This document shows, one piece after another, positions 50,367-62,072 of a stretch of 64,000 bases of DNA. A program made the position numbers and the translations under genes. The DNA is from Mesorhabditis belari (Eukaryota > Nematoda > Chromadorea > Rhabditida > Rhabditidae). A model generated the notes under the pieces. That model was given only the letters and a program-made list of their open reading frames with translations, had not been told where the DNA came from and ran no database searches. The first letter of the stretch is position 1. Each line of letters starts with the position of its first letter. The stretch lies in assembly GCA_958450365.1 (NCBI GenBank), contig CAUEEP010000939.1, forward strand, positions 1,736,001 through 1,800,000. Direction: 5' to 3'.

Positions 50367-53300
50367 TTATAATGGTTCACCATGTTCAGCTGCATCCTCG
50401 CCCTCGTCGAAGATAAATGTTTGCACCTAAAGTGACAACTGAATTAAAAACTAAATAAGTAAATCTACCGAAAGTCGTCCAACAACCAGCACTGCAATCA
50501 AAGAAGTGAGCAATGCGACAACTACAGTCGTTTGTTCATTTTTTATCCTCTCCATAACAAAAAGCCGTGGACCAGCGCGACTACTGAAATAGACTTTACT
50601 TGACAAAACTTTTTTCAAGACATACTATTTTGTGCCATCGGAAAGGCTATAGGATGCTTCTGTCCATGTAGAGAACGTTGTGTTTGTTAGGTCAATGGCT
50701 AAAGAATTAAAGTGACTAGACGTTACACCACGACACCAACTTTCATCAATAAACGCTGGAGAGAGTGCTTTTGTGGTGAAAACTGTTGAACGGAGACACG
50801 AGGAATCATTGCCGCTTCTTTGCCAAAGAAAATGATAAAGCTAAAAAGATTGCTAATTAGTAGATTTATTAAAAGCTCGCCGTTTGATGGTGATTTAGTT
50901 GATCACATTGGACTTGTTCGTGAACGTTCGTGGTTAAATTGCGCACACCGGTTGCATCAACTAAAATGGGATCGTTACAACGTTACATAGTCCAAAGGCC
51001 GTTACCTGCAAGTCCAAAGACCAGATGTCGTATCAACGAAGCGCCATCCGCTCCAATGTAAGTCGTTTTAGCTAAAAACACAGTGCATAATAAAATAACT
51101 TGTAGGAACCAACCTTTCTTTGATCCCATGTATGGTTTGATTGGTTCCAGAACGGCAGCGAATAGATCACAAGTCCACCAGTCTTTCGAACTAATAAAAC
51201 ACTTGAATAACTGGTTGATCTAAACAAAAATATGGATTAAGCTGAAAATAAATATATCAACTACATACATAAGCCTCATCGATTGTCACATTCTTTGGTT
51301 TGAATCCCACATAATCGTTAGCCATAGCAACAAGGATTTCGGCCCCATGTCTAAAAATTCAAATATTCAATAACGTTGATTAACTAGACCGAACAGATAT
51401 GGGCAGCCGAATAGCGTTAACATCCGAATGGCGACTGTGATCGATCATAGAATTAATTCGGCTAAAAAACTTTAAAAGAGTAAACTATTTTAACTCACGT
51501 GTACTGATACTTTTCCTTAAACTGGGTGAGCAATATTCCCGACCGAAGATTGGTCGTAGAATTTCGATAGACTGAATACAAAGAGGACGGAGGAAGTTGC
51601 AAAGTATTATCGGTTTCGTTATAGACAAGCTCAATTTCGTAGTTCAATTTTGAACCTAATGATTGAGCAGCATCCACAAACTTGTCGGTCTTAAACACGT
51701 TTATTCGAATAAAAATCCTAATTATAAATTACCAATTTTTTGTCCTTATCGTAAGCCGGTCGATGCAAATGAGCATAAAACTTTTCATACGTTTGAGGCT
51801 CTCCTGCTCCAACCTATAAAAGAAAAATGAAAAGCTAGTAAATAAAACGTTACCTGTTGCACCTCGATCATAGCCTCCAATTGATCTGGAGTGATTATTT
51901 CTTTTTGAGCCCGCAGTTTTTCGTCAAACGAAGCGGGAAATTGTTCTTTCGACATATCAAAGAGTGCTCGACTACTTCCAATATAATCAAAGGCTTCCTA
52001 AAGCTAGTTTAAAAAAACTGAAACAAAGATAACCCCATGGAAGAACGAAAAAAGAATACGCCGGTCTGACGCGTTAGCGGCTGCTTCGAATCCACTACCT
52101 TCAGCAGCAATTGCTCTAAGGGAACAACATTTGTTTTAATAAGAAGAAAGTCATACTTAGCCGCAGCAAGTACCGTCATTATTGAAGTGATAGTTGAAAA
52201 ATCACCGGGAGAAACTTCAGGAATGAACGAAAGTGAATCCATCTAAAATAATTTACGTGTTAACCATAACATTCTAGAAACAAACCCTAGTGGCAATCGA
52301 AAGGTATTTAGCAGTTCTAGGTTTTGGCTCTTCTGTTTGTTTATCGGCGGCTTTCGGTGGCATAGCAATGAAGACGTTCAAATCTTGTAATGGATCACAG
52401 AGCGTGACGCTGAGACTCAATATACACGAGTAAATTATAAAACTTTACGGAGCATCAAGTTCAGCTATCGGTCCACGACTGCGCCTCATGCACATGTCGC
52501 TATTTCCAGCGGCATAGGAAAACATCTGTAACCACCCGGATTTAAAAATATTTAATTCTCTAGATTTCTACCTTGACAGACACAGCACAAAGTGGAAACC
52601 ATACAGGCCAATCCGTGGGTGGGCCCAACGCTTTATTGACAACATTAGCGCACTAAAAATATTTTTAAACGTAACGTTAAACTCTCAAACCTTCATGAGC
52701 TTTTCAATATTGCTGGTGTTTCTCAAAAAGATCACTGGCTTGGGCCAATCTGTAAATGAAAGACCATTCGCAACAGCAGCTCCGTCCACATTCCAATTTG
52801 AACAATTAGCATAAATTCCTAAAGAAATTAATAGAAGATAATTTTGTCTATTTTAGAACCTGAATTTTCGTTGGGACATGTCGAATCGTCACTGTTTGGC
52901 ATTCCGTCAACATCGGGTAAAGGTTCTACTTCATATAGGAGCACCATCGAGACGCACGGAGATGCTCGCAATTTTTCATAAAGGCGAGCCCCAGAACTGA
53001 AATCCACATATTCAACAAAAAGTAAACACAATTACCTGTGAAAATTAACATGGCTTACTAGAACAGCAAAGCCACCATCCCATTCCGGATACCTATACGA
53101 GTTGACTTATAACATACAAGCAATTGATCAAACCTAGCTTTCCAACAATCATCAACGTATCGTACATCAGTATCCATGTTGGCCCTTACAACAAGTCCAA
53201 CATCGCCGCCTCGACTAGCTAACTTGCTTGGTTTATTTAACGCTTGATTGACTTTCACACTCACATTGGCATCCGAATTGGTGTGTTCCATTTAGCAGTC

Positions 53301-53446
53301 GAAAACATCCCACAGACTCTGGCTCTAGTTGGACATAGACTTGATCCGATAGGGAGGCCCACGAAGAGTGAAAAATAACTAAAGAAGATTAAGATTAAGA
53401 AAATTTGTTCACGAGTACCGGAGAGAAACCCTAGTAACAACCACAT
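50367..53446 (-). CDS. aph-2: Nicastrin, gamma-secretase subunit
   Basis: Twenty-three exons: 53419-53446, 53265-53378, 53134-53218, 53036-53092, 52860-52996, 52691-52818, 52572-52652, 52449-52525, 52286-52409, 52157-52242, 52034-52115, 51854-51997, 51733-51813, 51499-51689, 51390-51461, 51269-51350, 51114-51219, 51006-51071, 50881-50960, 50729-50840, 50626-50698, 50469-50583, 50367-50426; 2181 nt, 726 residues, close to known nicastrins. It gates substrates for the presenilin protease in membranes. Seen: signal peptide (MWLLLGFLSVIFHSSWAS), GCFRLLNGTHQFGCQ, the hallmark FDYIGSSRALFD, PLPPSSLYSVYR, the Cys-containing LRSTVFTTKALSPAF, TFSTWTEAS, and one C-terminal membrane helix (TVVVALLTSLIAVLVVG) with a short cytosolic tail. 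Start chosen after TTGCTTTAG; an in-frame Met lies 15 codons upstream but before that acceptor. Intron 19 seems to use a GC donor (CAAACG|GCGAGC). Confidence 0.95.
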
Positions 53447-53576
53447 CTCATTGTTTTTTATCGAAGACGTCGCCACTCTAAAGCAAACCACCGTTCACGC
53501 TATTTAGATGTGCACAAAATAATAAAATATTATTGGCATTTAACAGGAGAATGAATTAAGTCGTTTATCAGAATTT

Positions 53577-53582
53577 TTATTT
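53577..53582 (-). terminator. Candidate poly(A) signal of ears-1
   Basis: AATAAA on the minus strand, 114 bp after the ears-1 stop and about 100 bp before the aph-2 trans-splice-like acceptor, the arrangement seen between genes of nematode operons. Confidence 0.5.
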
Positions 53583-53695
53583 CAATAACTTTGCACAACA
53601 AATAAATAGCAAGGCAAACATAACGTACGACTTCGGCAAATTCTAATAAAACAACAAAAATTACTTTAAATAAGCAAATGCACTAGTTTCGTTGA

Positions 53696-56600
53696 CTATT
53701 TCGATGGAGGAGAGCCCGACTTGTATTCCTAAACAAGCTATTATTTTCATAAACGACACCTGAAAACATACCTGCCCGGTTTTTTCTTTATATTCCTTCT
53801 TCAAACTGAGAAGTTTTGTTATGGAGTCCTTGGTTTCTTGCTAAATTTTTAACATAAAGATTTCAAAAGACATAATCATACCGATTTTGCATCCTTGCCC
53901 TTTAGATCTCGGACCAAAACACCTTGCTTTTCAAGTTCATTGTACAACGCGAGTGCGTCGCCTGTGGCTGGCGTTGATGATGCAGCAGTGGTTAGAGTTG
54001 TTGCAGAAGCGGGTGGAGAACCAGACTTGTAATCCTAAAAAACTTCTTTAAATTTAAAAGGTTATAACAGACCTGCCCAACTTTTTCCTTGTATTCATTT
54101 TTCAATTGAAGAAGCTTTGCGATCGCATCTTTGGTAGCTTGCTGAAAATCAATAAATTAAAAGAAAAACAAATAGTTCATACCGATTTTGCGTCCTTGCC
54201 CTTTAGATCACGAACCAAAACTCCTTGCTTTTCGAGTCCATTATATAGAGAGAGTGGGTCGGTTGGAGCTGAGGTTGGCGATGTTGTAGCTGGAGATGTT
54301 GTAGCTGGAGCTGCCGCGGATTCAGGAGGTGAGCCAGATTTGTAATCCTAGCAATCCAAAACTCCAAATCATTTGATTAAACAAACCTGTCCAACTTTTT
54401 CCTTGTATTCGTTCTTTAATTGGAGGAGCTTTGCAATCGCGTCTTTGGTGGCTTGCTTTAAGAGTCAAAATAAAGTAGAATATGCAACAAGTCATACCGA
54501 TTTTGCGTCCTTGCCCTTTAGATCGCGAACCAAAACTCCTTGCTTTTCGAGTTCATTATATAGAGAAAGTGGGTCAGCTGGAGCTGAGGCTGGCGATGTT
54601 GTAGCTGGAGCTGCCGCGGATGCAGGAGGTGAGCCAGATTTGTAATCCTAGCAATCCAAAACTCCAAATCATTTGATTAAACAAACCTGTCCAACTTTTT
54701 CCTTGTATTCGTTCTTTAATTGGAGGAGCTTTGCAATCGCGTCTTTGGTGGCTTGCTTTAAGAGTCAAAATAAAGTAGAATATGCAACAAGTCATACCGA
54801 TTTTGCGTCCTTGCTCTTTAGATCGCGAACCAAAACTCCTAGCTTTTCGAGTTCATTGTACAATGAGAGAGGATCGACCGAGGAGGCAACTGCTACTGTA
54901 GAAGGTGAGGCTGAAGCGGGAGGGCAGCCAGATTTGTAGTCCTAAAGATTCCCAATTAAATACAGCAAATTAGGTATACCAAACCTGTCCAACTTTTTCT
55001 TTGTATTCGTTCTTCAATTGGAGAAGCTTTGCAATCGCATCTTTGGTGGCTTGCTTAAGCAATCACAATCTTAGCAATTAACAAAAATGTAATACCGATT
55101 TTGCATCCTTGGCTTTCAGGTCACGAACGATGACCCCTTGTTTCTCAAGATCATTGTATAGTGCCGTGTGATCGCTTCCTGATTTGTTGGTCGCAGTTTT
55201 CTTTGAGGAACTCGTTTCCTAAAAGCAAACGGTTCGTTTCCTACGTTTATCTAACAATTGATACTTTATTGTTAGCAGCAGTCAAAGGTTGATCTTTCTG
55301 GCTTCCATCAGGGATTGCAATCAACAAAAGTGGCGTCTCCTTGTCAGTGAATGGACTTTTCGGACTATATTCATGGTCGCAAATGTAGAAGCCCTAAATT
55401 TACAAATAACTTTAGTGCTTGACTTCTAATTACCTTTCGCTGCAGTTGTATTATGTCGCCTTGCTTGATGTTTCGCAATGGAGGCTCACCAACCATTTGG
55501 GTATAATGCACCGAGTTGTAATTGATGAAATCCTTCCAATCTTCATCCTTTCCAATCACAGCCTAAAGCGTAAAAATTGATGAGTTCTAGCTTTTAAAAA
55601 CTACTTTGGTGATTATATGATCGTAGTCGACTGCCACAACAGGAATCGTTGACGGAGACTCAACATTGGCAATCCATGTCACTTTCATTGTCTTTTTGTA
55701 GTCTTTATTGTCAAGGTCGAGTTTCGCCGTTATTTTGGTAATTTCGTGATCGTTGCTTTCCATCGAAGTGATATTTAGGTTGCCCCAATTAACAAAAGTG
55801 ACCGTATCACCAACCTAAAACATTTCAAAAGGTAAAAAATGGATGATATAGGCGCACCTTCATTTCTTTGGCATCAACTTGTTCAATCAAGATCTTCCCC
55901 GAATGATAAATCGTTTTTACTCCGACTTCACCGTTCTAAATGAGAAACTTATATGATACAAATAAGAAACAACCTTCGGATGTAGTTGGACTTTGGCTTC
56001 ATACGTCTCAATTGAAGGCTCAATTACAACAGTGACAAGAGGCGATGTTGTGCTCAGAGCAGTGTATCTGTAATTAAAAAGTGAATAAGGTCAACTATTT
56101 TTTAAACCTTGGCGCAATAGGATCGATAACTTTCTTGTTAAAGGCCCAAATCTTATCCCATTCCATCATCACAATGGATCGGCTGCCTCCCTAAATAAGG
56201 TAGGTTAATCGATTCAATTATAAAACAATCAGCAACAAACCTGAGCCACAATAAATTGCTTTAGTCCCTCAACAGTCAATCCATGCCTAAGAATTCCACG
56301 AACAGTTGGGAAGCGAGGATCATCCCTACAATGAAAACTTTTTGCAAATTCAAAACACACTTACCAGCCTTCAACAACATTGTTCTCCACAAACCAAGTC
56401 AACTTCCTCTTGCTCATTACCTAAAGGAGTGATAATTAGGAGTAAAATAAAACTTATTACCGTATTTGTCATGTTCAATCTTGCATACTCCCATATATGC
56501 GGTTTTCTTAATCCAAGTGCATCACAAATGAAGAAGAATTGGTCATCTCTAGAATAAAATGTTATGAATAAGACACTCCCCAAAAAAACCTGTCATGATA

Positions 56601-58252
56601 CTCTGTTGTTCTCAACGTATGGGTTACTCCTTCGATGCTATCAACAATAGGACAAGCGAAGTCATAGGTCGGATAGACTCTAAAAATATCAATAAATGAA
56701 TGTCCTCAGTTTGGTTTATATCCGACACAAAATAACTGACTTGTATTTGGTTCCAGTTCGAACATGCTCCTCAACTTTGCATCTAAAAAAGAAAATTGCT
56801 CAAATTTTAGGCATGCTGTGCGTACCGATAAATGGTCGGATCTCTCATCGCTCCATTATTCGACTTCATGTCGATCTTGATTCGAACACAGCATTGTTGT
56901 CCGCGAGTCGTTCCATTTTTCATTTCTTCCCAGAGTTTCAAGTTAACATCCGGAGCTAAAACAACAAATACTGACTTAATTCACGGTTTACCATACGTGT
57001 TGTTCGACATTTGCTTTCAACCCTTTCTTCGCGCTCTTTTCGCATCGTTTCAGTATCCGTGTCATCAACGTATGCCTTTCCTAGAACTAAATATTTAGCT
57101 ATTCAAAATTAATTCAACCTTCACGCAACAGTTTCTCGCACATTTGAAGCATTAGCTCAAAATAATCAGATGAATGTGACCAAATATCCGGAACAATTTG
57201 TAGCATTTTGAGATCCTCTTTGATAACCTAAATTTAAGATGATCAATGTAATATGTGAGCTCACTTACCTCCTCGAAGTGAGCGTTCTCTTTGGCTGGAT
57301 TTGTGTCATCAAAACGCATGATAAGTTTGCCCTCAAACGCCTGTTGGTAGAACTGGTTCAAAAGAGCAGCTTTTGCATGTCCAATGTGTAAATACCTAAA
57401 AACATAAAACTCTATAAAAGCGGAAAAGTATTTACCCTGAAGCCTCGGGAGGAAAACGCACAATAACTTTTCCCTTTTCTGCGCCAGGAAGATCGACGAA
57501 TTTGCCTTCATCCTTTTGTTTCTCCTTTGGCTTCGTGTTACTGTTTCCCTGAAGATATGAGTGTAATTATGGACCAAAACGACGATACTCACCGCAAGCT
57601 TCGACACTTCGAAAACTCCGACCATTCTGTGAGCCTCGTTTAATCGGGGATCCGAAAGGATGGCTTGAAACAAATTCAAATTCTTGGTTTGCAACTAAAT
57701 CTCAGTATTAGAAAGAGAAAAGTATTTCTGAGCACAATGTGGGAGTTAAGTAAACAAACCTCTTCATTTTTGGCCAGAAGAGAGAAAAGAGCAAAGTCAG
57801 CAATTGTCTTTCGGTTCTCGAATAAAGTTCCACTTTTCGACAATTGAAGAGAAGAAAAAACATCTTCGGCTTTGATGAGCCCGTTGTGAAACGTCTCACA
57901 TGATGTCAAAACCTCATCGATCTGAATGCAACATAAAATTAAATAAATTGTAAATAGTTACACTCACATAAGCACTTTCGAACAACGTAGAGCCGGTAAG
58001 TTCGGGTTTGCCAAGGCTTTGTCCAACAAATCGAGCAATCGTTACATCATTTTCAAGAGGAACACCATCTCTGAACAAATAGTTAAAACCTGGTCGTATA
58101 GTTCAAAGAAGTTACATGTTGAGTTCCAAGCGATCCCCATTTTTCACCAATTTCGCACAGCTAAGACCGCCGGCATTTAGCGTCAACAGCGTCGCATACG
58201 GCAAGGCACTCTTGGGGGCCAAGATCGAAAAAGTCCGCTCGTAAAGGACCAT
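53696..58252 (-). CDS. ears-1: Cytosolic glutamyl-tRNA synthetase, WHEP tail
   Basis: Thirty-one exons from 58116-58252 (start) to 53696-53728 (stop), including 57269-57395 (catalytic HIGHAKA), 56365-56420 (MSKRKL, the KMSKS-type loop) and ten exons at 53772-55218 for the tail; 3270 nt, 1089 residues. It charges tRNA-Glu. Order: GST-like N-terminus ([18 protein letters not shown]), linker rich in Lys, the class I catalytic core ([80 protein letters not shown]), anticodon-binding barrels ([53 protein letters not shown]), then five WHEP domains each coded by two exons (DLKGKDAKS | [18 protein letters not shown]) and a tail ending KSGSPPSK. There is no prolyl-tRNA synthetase part, unlike fly or human EPRS. 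The start follows CTTCAG|GTA, a trans-splice-like site. Confidence 0.95.
54348..54800 (-). repeat. Exact 300-bp tandem duplication in ears-1
   Basis: The segment 54348-54535 recurs at 54648-54835 with almost no change, including intron sequence (CTAGCAATCCAAAACTCCAA and the exon coding [11 protein letters not shown]). The period is exactly 300 bp and spans one WHEP repeat with both introns, so WHEP domains 2 and 3 come from a recent duplication. Confidence 0.9.
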
Positions 58253-58507
58253 TACCTGAAGCAAAAAAAGATTATGCACAAACTAGATAAATGAACTACC
58301 AAAAGAGAAAACAACGAGCTCGAGATAGCATAAAATCAATCAACGCATCTTTGAAAACTTATCATTCCCTCCGCACTGCCTGTCATTCAAAATATTTCCC
58401 TTCATCAAGTAGGCTAGATAAAACGAATTTTATAGGCAAAAAGGGACAATGTGGTGTAATTCTTTGCAAGTGTCACTCAAAATTGCGTCCTTATGTCTTT
58501 TCGCGTA

Positions 58508-59384
58508 GCTAAAAACTCGCGGCAACCAACAAAGAATGAAATTGCTGAGGGTTTAGCAATGATGAATGGAAATTGCGCGAGGGGAAATGAGAAATCTTCC
58601 CCTTAAATCTTAGTAGCTTTTTGGCAAAAACTACCATCATCTACATTATCGATGATATACTGTTACAACATGCAACTATAAATAGGAGGCTAGAGTAGTT
58701 GGGGGCGGAGGAGGCAGTCTTAAACTTGGTTTCGGTCTGAATTTTGGTCTGAAACCAAAATCAATATTTTCTGCACAGTGGTTTTTGACTATCCTGAATC
58801 GATTAATAATACTTTTATAACTTTTTTATTGATTTTATTAATTTTATTAATTAATAGTCTTTTTAGTAAAAACTCGAATACAGGCAATTTGCCGAAAAAC
58901 AGGTCCTAACCTACTTTTAGAACTTTTTAAAATTAATTTAAATGTTTTATTTTAACAAGATCGAATAACAAGAAACAACACTAACAAAACTAAGGTTAGG
59001 GGACCTATTTTTGGCAAATTGCTCATATTCGAATTTTTACTAAAAATGGTATTAATTAATAAAATTAATAAAAAAAAGTTATAAAAGTATTACTAATCGA
59101 TTCAGGATAGTCAAAAACCACTGTGCAGATTTTCGTGGAAAAAATATCGATTTTGGATAAAGTTCCAGACTGCCTCCTCCGCCCCCAACTACTCTGGCCT
59201 CCTATTTATAGTTGCATGTTGTAACAGTTATATCATCGATAATGTGGATTATGGTACTTTTTGCCAAAAACCTACTGTAACTAAGATTTAAGGGGAAGAT
59301 TTCTCATTTCCCCTCGCGCAGTTTTAATTCAACATTGCTAAACCCTCAGCAATTTCATTCTTTGTTGGTTGCCGCTAGTTTTTG
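58508..59384. mobile_element. 877-bp palindromic element
   Basis: Two long arms of about 430 bp are inverted copies: left AAAAACTCGCGGCAACCAAC with GCGCGAGGGGAAATGAGAAA, ATCGATGATATACTGTTACA, and GGGGGCGGAGGAGGCAGTCT; right the complements in reverse order. Arms differ by scattered single changes and small indels. The centre is AT-rich. There is no coding capacity. It lies between the divergent genes ears-1 and tipn-1. Confidence 0.9.
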
Positions 59385-59393
59385 GAAATAAAT

Positions 59394-59806
59394 GGGAGTG
59401 GGACAAATGCGACCTTTTTTTTGCGCACCTTTTTTCGTGCTTTTAAAAAAGCTCTAAAAAGCTAATATTAACCAATTTCTATTCCAAATGTTGTTTTTCT
59501 AGGTAATTTGAGGGTGTCGAATTCAAATTTTGACATAACAGAGCGTGTGGAACCAATTTGAAAGACAAAACGGCCAGATCAAATTACAGAAAATTGTCGA
59601 TTTTTTCTCTTTGTATAACTCCGTCCGTTTGTTTCCACAAGCTCTGATATGTCAAAATTTCGATTCTACACCCTAAAATTACCTAGAAAAACAACTTTTG
59701 GAATGGAAATTGGTTAATATTAGCTTTTTAGAGCTTTTTTAAAACACGAAGAGAGGTGCGCAAATGTCCGGGTGCGCAAAAAAAAGGTCGCATTTGTCCC
59801 ACTCCC
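59394..59806. mobile_element. Palindromic DNA element with 8-bp duplication
   Basis: Inverted ends GGGAGTGGGACAAATGCGAC and its complement, flanked on both sides by AAATAAAT (59386-59393 and 59807-59814), a perfect 8-bp target duplication. Inner arms include TAGGTAATTTGAGGGTGTCG / CACCCTAAAATTACCTA. Sister of the 21003 element. The 8-bp duplication and GGG-start suggest a Merlin- or hAT-type mobilising transposase, but none is present. Confidence 0.9.
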
Positions 59807-59976
59807 AAATAAATAGAAAAATAGAACACTACCGAAAATAGAACACTCAATTCGTGAAGAATTATTTGACTTGTCTCACAACATTTCACAAAATCATTTA
59901 CTTTTTTTATTGTTTTGTTTTTGCTCAATGTTTGTCTCTTAAGCATTGTTTTTCTAGTTGTATTATGATGTTTTAG

Positions 59977-61064
59977 ATGGGCGATTTCGAAATTGACGAT
60001 TTTTTCGGGAATGATAATTTGGGAGACGAGCCGACAGTAGAAGAGGAAGAAGATAGTTGGGAACAACTTTTATCTTAATTTTGATAATTTTAGGAGAGAA
60101 TGCCGTCGACAGTTTGTTTGCCGAGGAAAAGAAGGAAGATCTCGCCAAGAAAAAACCAAAAAGAAAAATCCCTGATGCGGCAAGGTTCAACGAAGCATTA
60201 CTGATGGGACCAAAGGGAATAAAACATTTATCCGAACTCTGCCAGACATTTAAATTTGACCAAAAAGCTGGACCGGTTTGTTTTTATCTTTATCTTTAAC
60301 CAGATAAATTTAGTATCAAAATCTGGAAAACGTGATGAAGCTCTACCAGCACTGGGCTCATGTAATGTACCCGAAGTTCAAATTTGAAGACACCGTCGCT
60401 CAATGTGAGAAATTAGGTGGAAAGCGAGCAATCAAAGTAAGTTTTCCTAAATGTTAATAAAGATTTGTTGGTTTGGAATTCAGATTTACATGGAACGAAT
60501 GAGACAAGGAATGACAATGTCTCCGGAAGAATTCGATCAATTACATGGAAAATCCAACGAAAGAGAGGAGGACGAAGAACGAACCATGGAGCTGGATGTA
60601 TAAGTTTTGCTCTTCAGAAAATTGTATGCAGTTGTTTTAGACTTTTTCGAAATCGATTTTTGCTGAAGAATCCACCGATCAATATCCAGAGCCTTCTACT
60701 AAACCGAAATCCAACCAAGTTGATGAGCCTGTAGCCGCTTCCGCTCCCGTAAGAAAGTTGAGTGTTAACTATTAGAAAGCTTTTTAGCGCGTGCTCACCG
60801 AGGAAGAAAGAAGGAAAGTTGCTGAAAATCGACTACGAGCTTTGCAGATTCGAGAGCAAAAACAAAAAGAGAAGGAACTGGCAGCAAAGGTTGATATTTG
60901 TTAGAACCTATTTTGCTATTTTCTCCTAGATGGCCGAAGAGGAAGAAGCTAGGTATGCGGAAGTCGCCGAAGAAGCTGTGCTCGTGGACGTTTCACCACC
61001 GCCGGAAGCAATGCAAGATGAAATGCTCGACGAAGAAAATATTATGAATGAATTAGGCTTTTGA
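59977..61064 (+). CDS. tipn-1: Tipin/Swi3 replication-fork protection protein
   Basis: Seven exons: 59977-60055, 60094-60275, 60314-60436, 60484-60597, 60641-60748, 60788-60889, 60930-61064; 843 nt, 280 residues. Tipin pairs with Timeless to stabilise stalled replication forks. After an acidic N-terminus (DFEIDDFFGNDNLGDEP) comes the Swi3 domain: ARFNEALLMGPKGIKHLSEL, LENVMKLYQHWAHVMYPKFK, FEDTVAQCEKLGGKRAIK and YMERMR. This follows the family pattern of an H.W(A)H..(F/Y)PK helix and a LG.K..(I/V) helix. The C-terminus is charged and probably coiled coil (RKVAENRLRALQIREQKQKE) ending NIMNELGF. The ATG directly follows TGTTTTAG, either a trans-splice acceptor or an intron end. Confidence 0.9.
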
Positions 61065-61141
61065 ATATTAAGTTCGATTATCATATTTTTAATTTGAATT
61101 TACCCTTTTTGATGTAATTTTTCTAAACTTTTTCACTATTT

Positions 61142-61670
61142 CTATGTGCGTCTCTTATCGAAGTTGTCACGCAAATAGCGATATCTCCCTCCACTGAATC
61201 TCTTATTCCAAGGTTTGGTATTAAGTTTTACAACCATATTTTGTTCTCTAGCCTCCGAACCTGTCTTGGTGCCGATTTGAATGATCCACCCATTTTTGTG
61301 ACAAATCATTCTTTAGTTTTCCGTGCACACTCTCGACGATTTGTTCAATAAAGTGATAATTGTACTTTTCTTCTTTTAGTTTTGGTAGTATTGTTGCTAT
61401 AAAACATCAATCGCAAGTCTATACCCCATCATGTTGCTGAAAAGTTTTTGGCACGGGAGTTAAACGTTATTGGAAAGGCAATTGACTCTTTTATACCTCG
61501 TAATTTTACTTTTAGGTCAAGCATCCGCATCTTCTCAAATGTTTTTTAGCCAATGCTCCCTCGCCATCAAAAAGTGTTGCATTGCTCTTTAAGGCAAACA
61601 ATGATTTAGGTGATTGTTTAGGAATATTGTGCTCGTGGAACACGTGATTATTTTTACGCAATAAATCTTT
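61142..61670 (-). pseudogene. Degenerate coding region, possible transposase
   Basis: On minus, three stretches look protein-coding but lie in different frames: 61508-61670 (KDLLRKNNHVFHEHNIPKQS, SLFALKSNATLFDGEGALAK, ending LRRCGCLT), about 61275-61400 (KYNYHFIEQIVESVHGKLKN, WVDHSNRHQDR), and 61142-61310 (NMVVKLNTKPWNKRFSGG, RYRYLRDNFDKRRT then stop). A pattern of 'IVES.HGKLK' followed by a Tyr/Arg-rich end resembles the C-terminus of DDE transposases such as ISXO2/Merlin, but this is a weak resemblance. The plus strand is also partly open here (HHVAEKFLARELN, then KHPHLLKCFLANAPSPSK), so a plus-strand gene fragment is an alternative. Confidence 0.3.
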
Positions 61671-62072
61671 TCTGTAAATATGTACGTTATTCTTCGCTGT
61701 TAAGTGCGGTTTTTACTTAAGCTTTTGAGTTCTTACGTTTTGGAGTGTCGCCACTAGTCTAAATCGCAGCAACAAACCGTACCCAACCCTTTTCACTAGG
61801 GTTTCGTGAGAGAGCAAGACGAGTTCTTCTTTATTAAAATTTCCAGCTTAGAGTGAAACAAAAACTATTTTCGTTACCGTTTGTATTGTTTTGTCATTTA
61901 TTTCCAAAAGATTTTTTTAAGAATTTAAAGGGTTTTTGAACTCATTGAATTTTTAGTATTGCGTTAGGAGTTCTCTACAGTTTTTCTTACTCATAATTAG
62001 TTTGCAACTACAATTTCTTTTTATATTGGTCAGCTTTAGATTTAAATTTGTTTTAGAGCCGATCAATGAAAG

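Noticed and set aside
51495..53491. Two candidate starts for nicastrin, the upper at 53491
   Set aside because: The upper ATG lies before the TTGCTTTAG acceptor and would put 15 hydrophilic residues before the signal peptide; 53446 is preferred.
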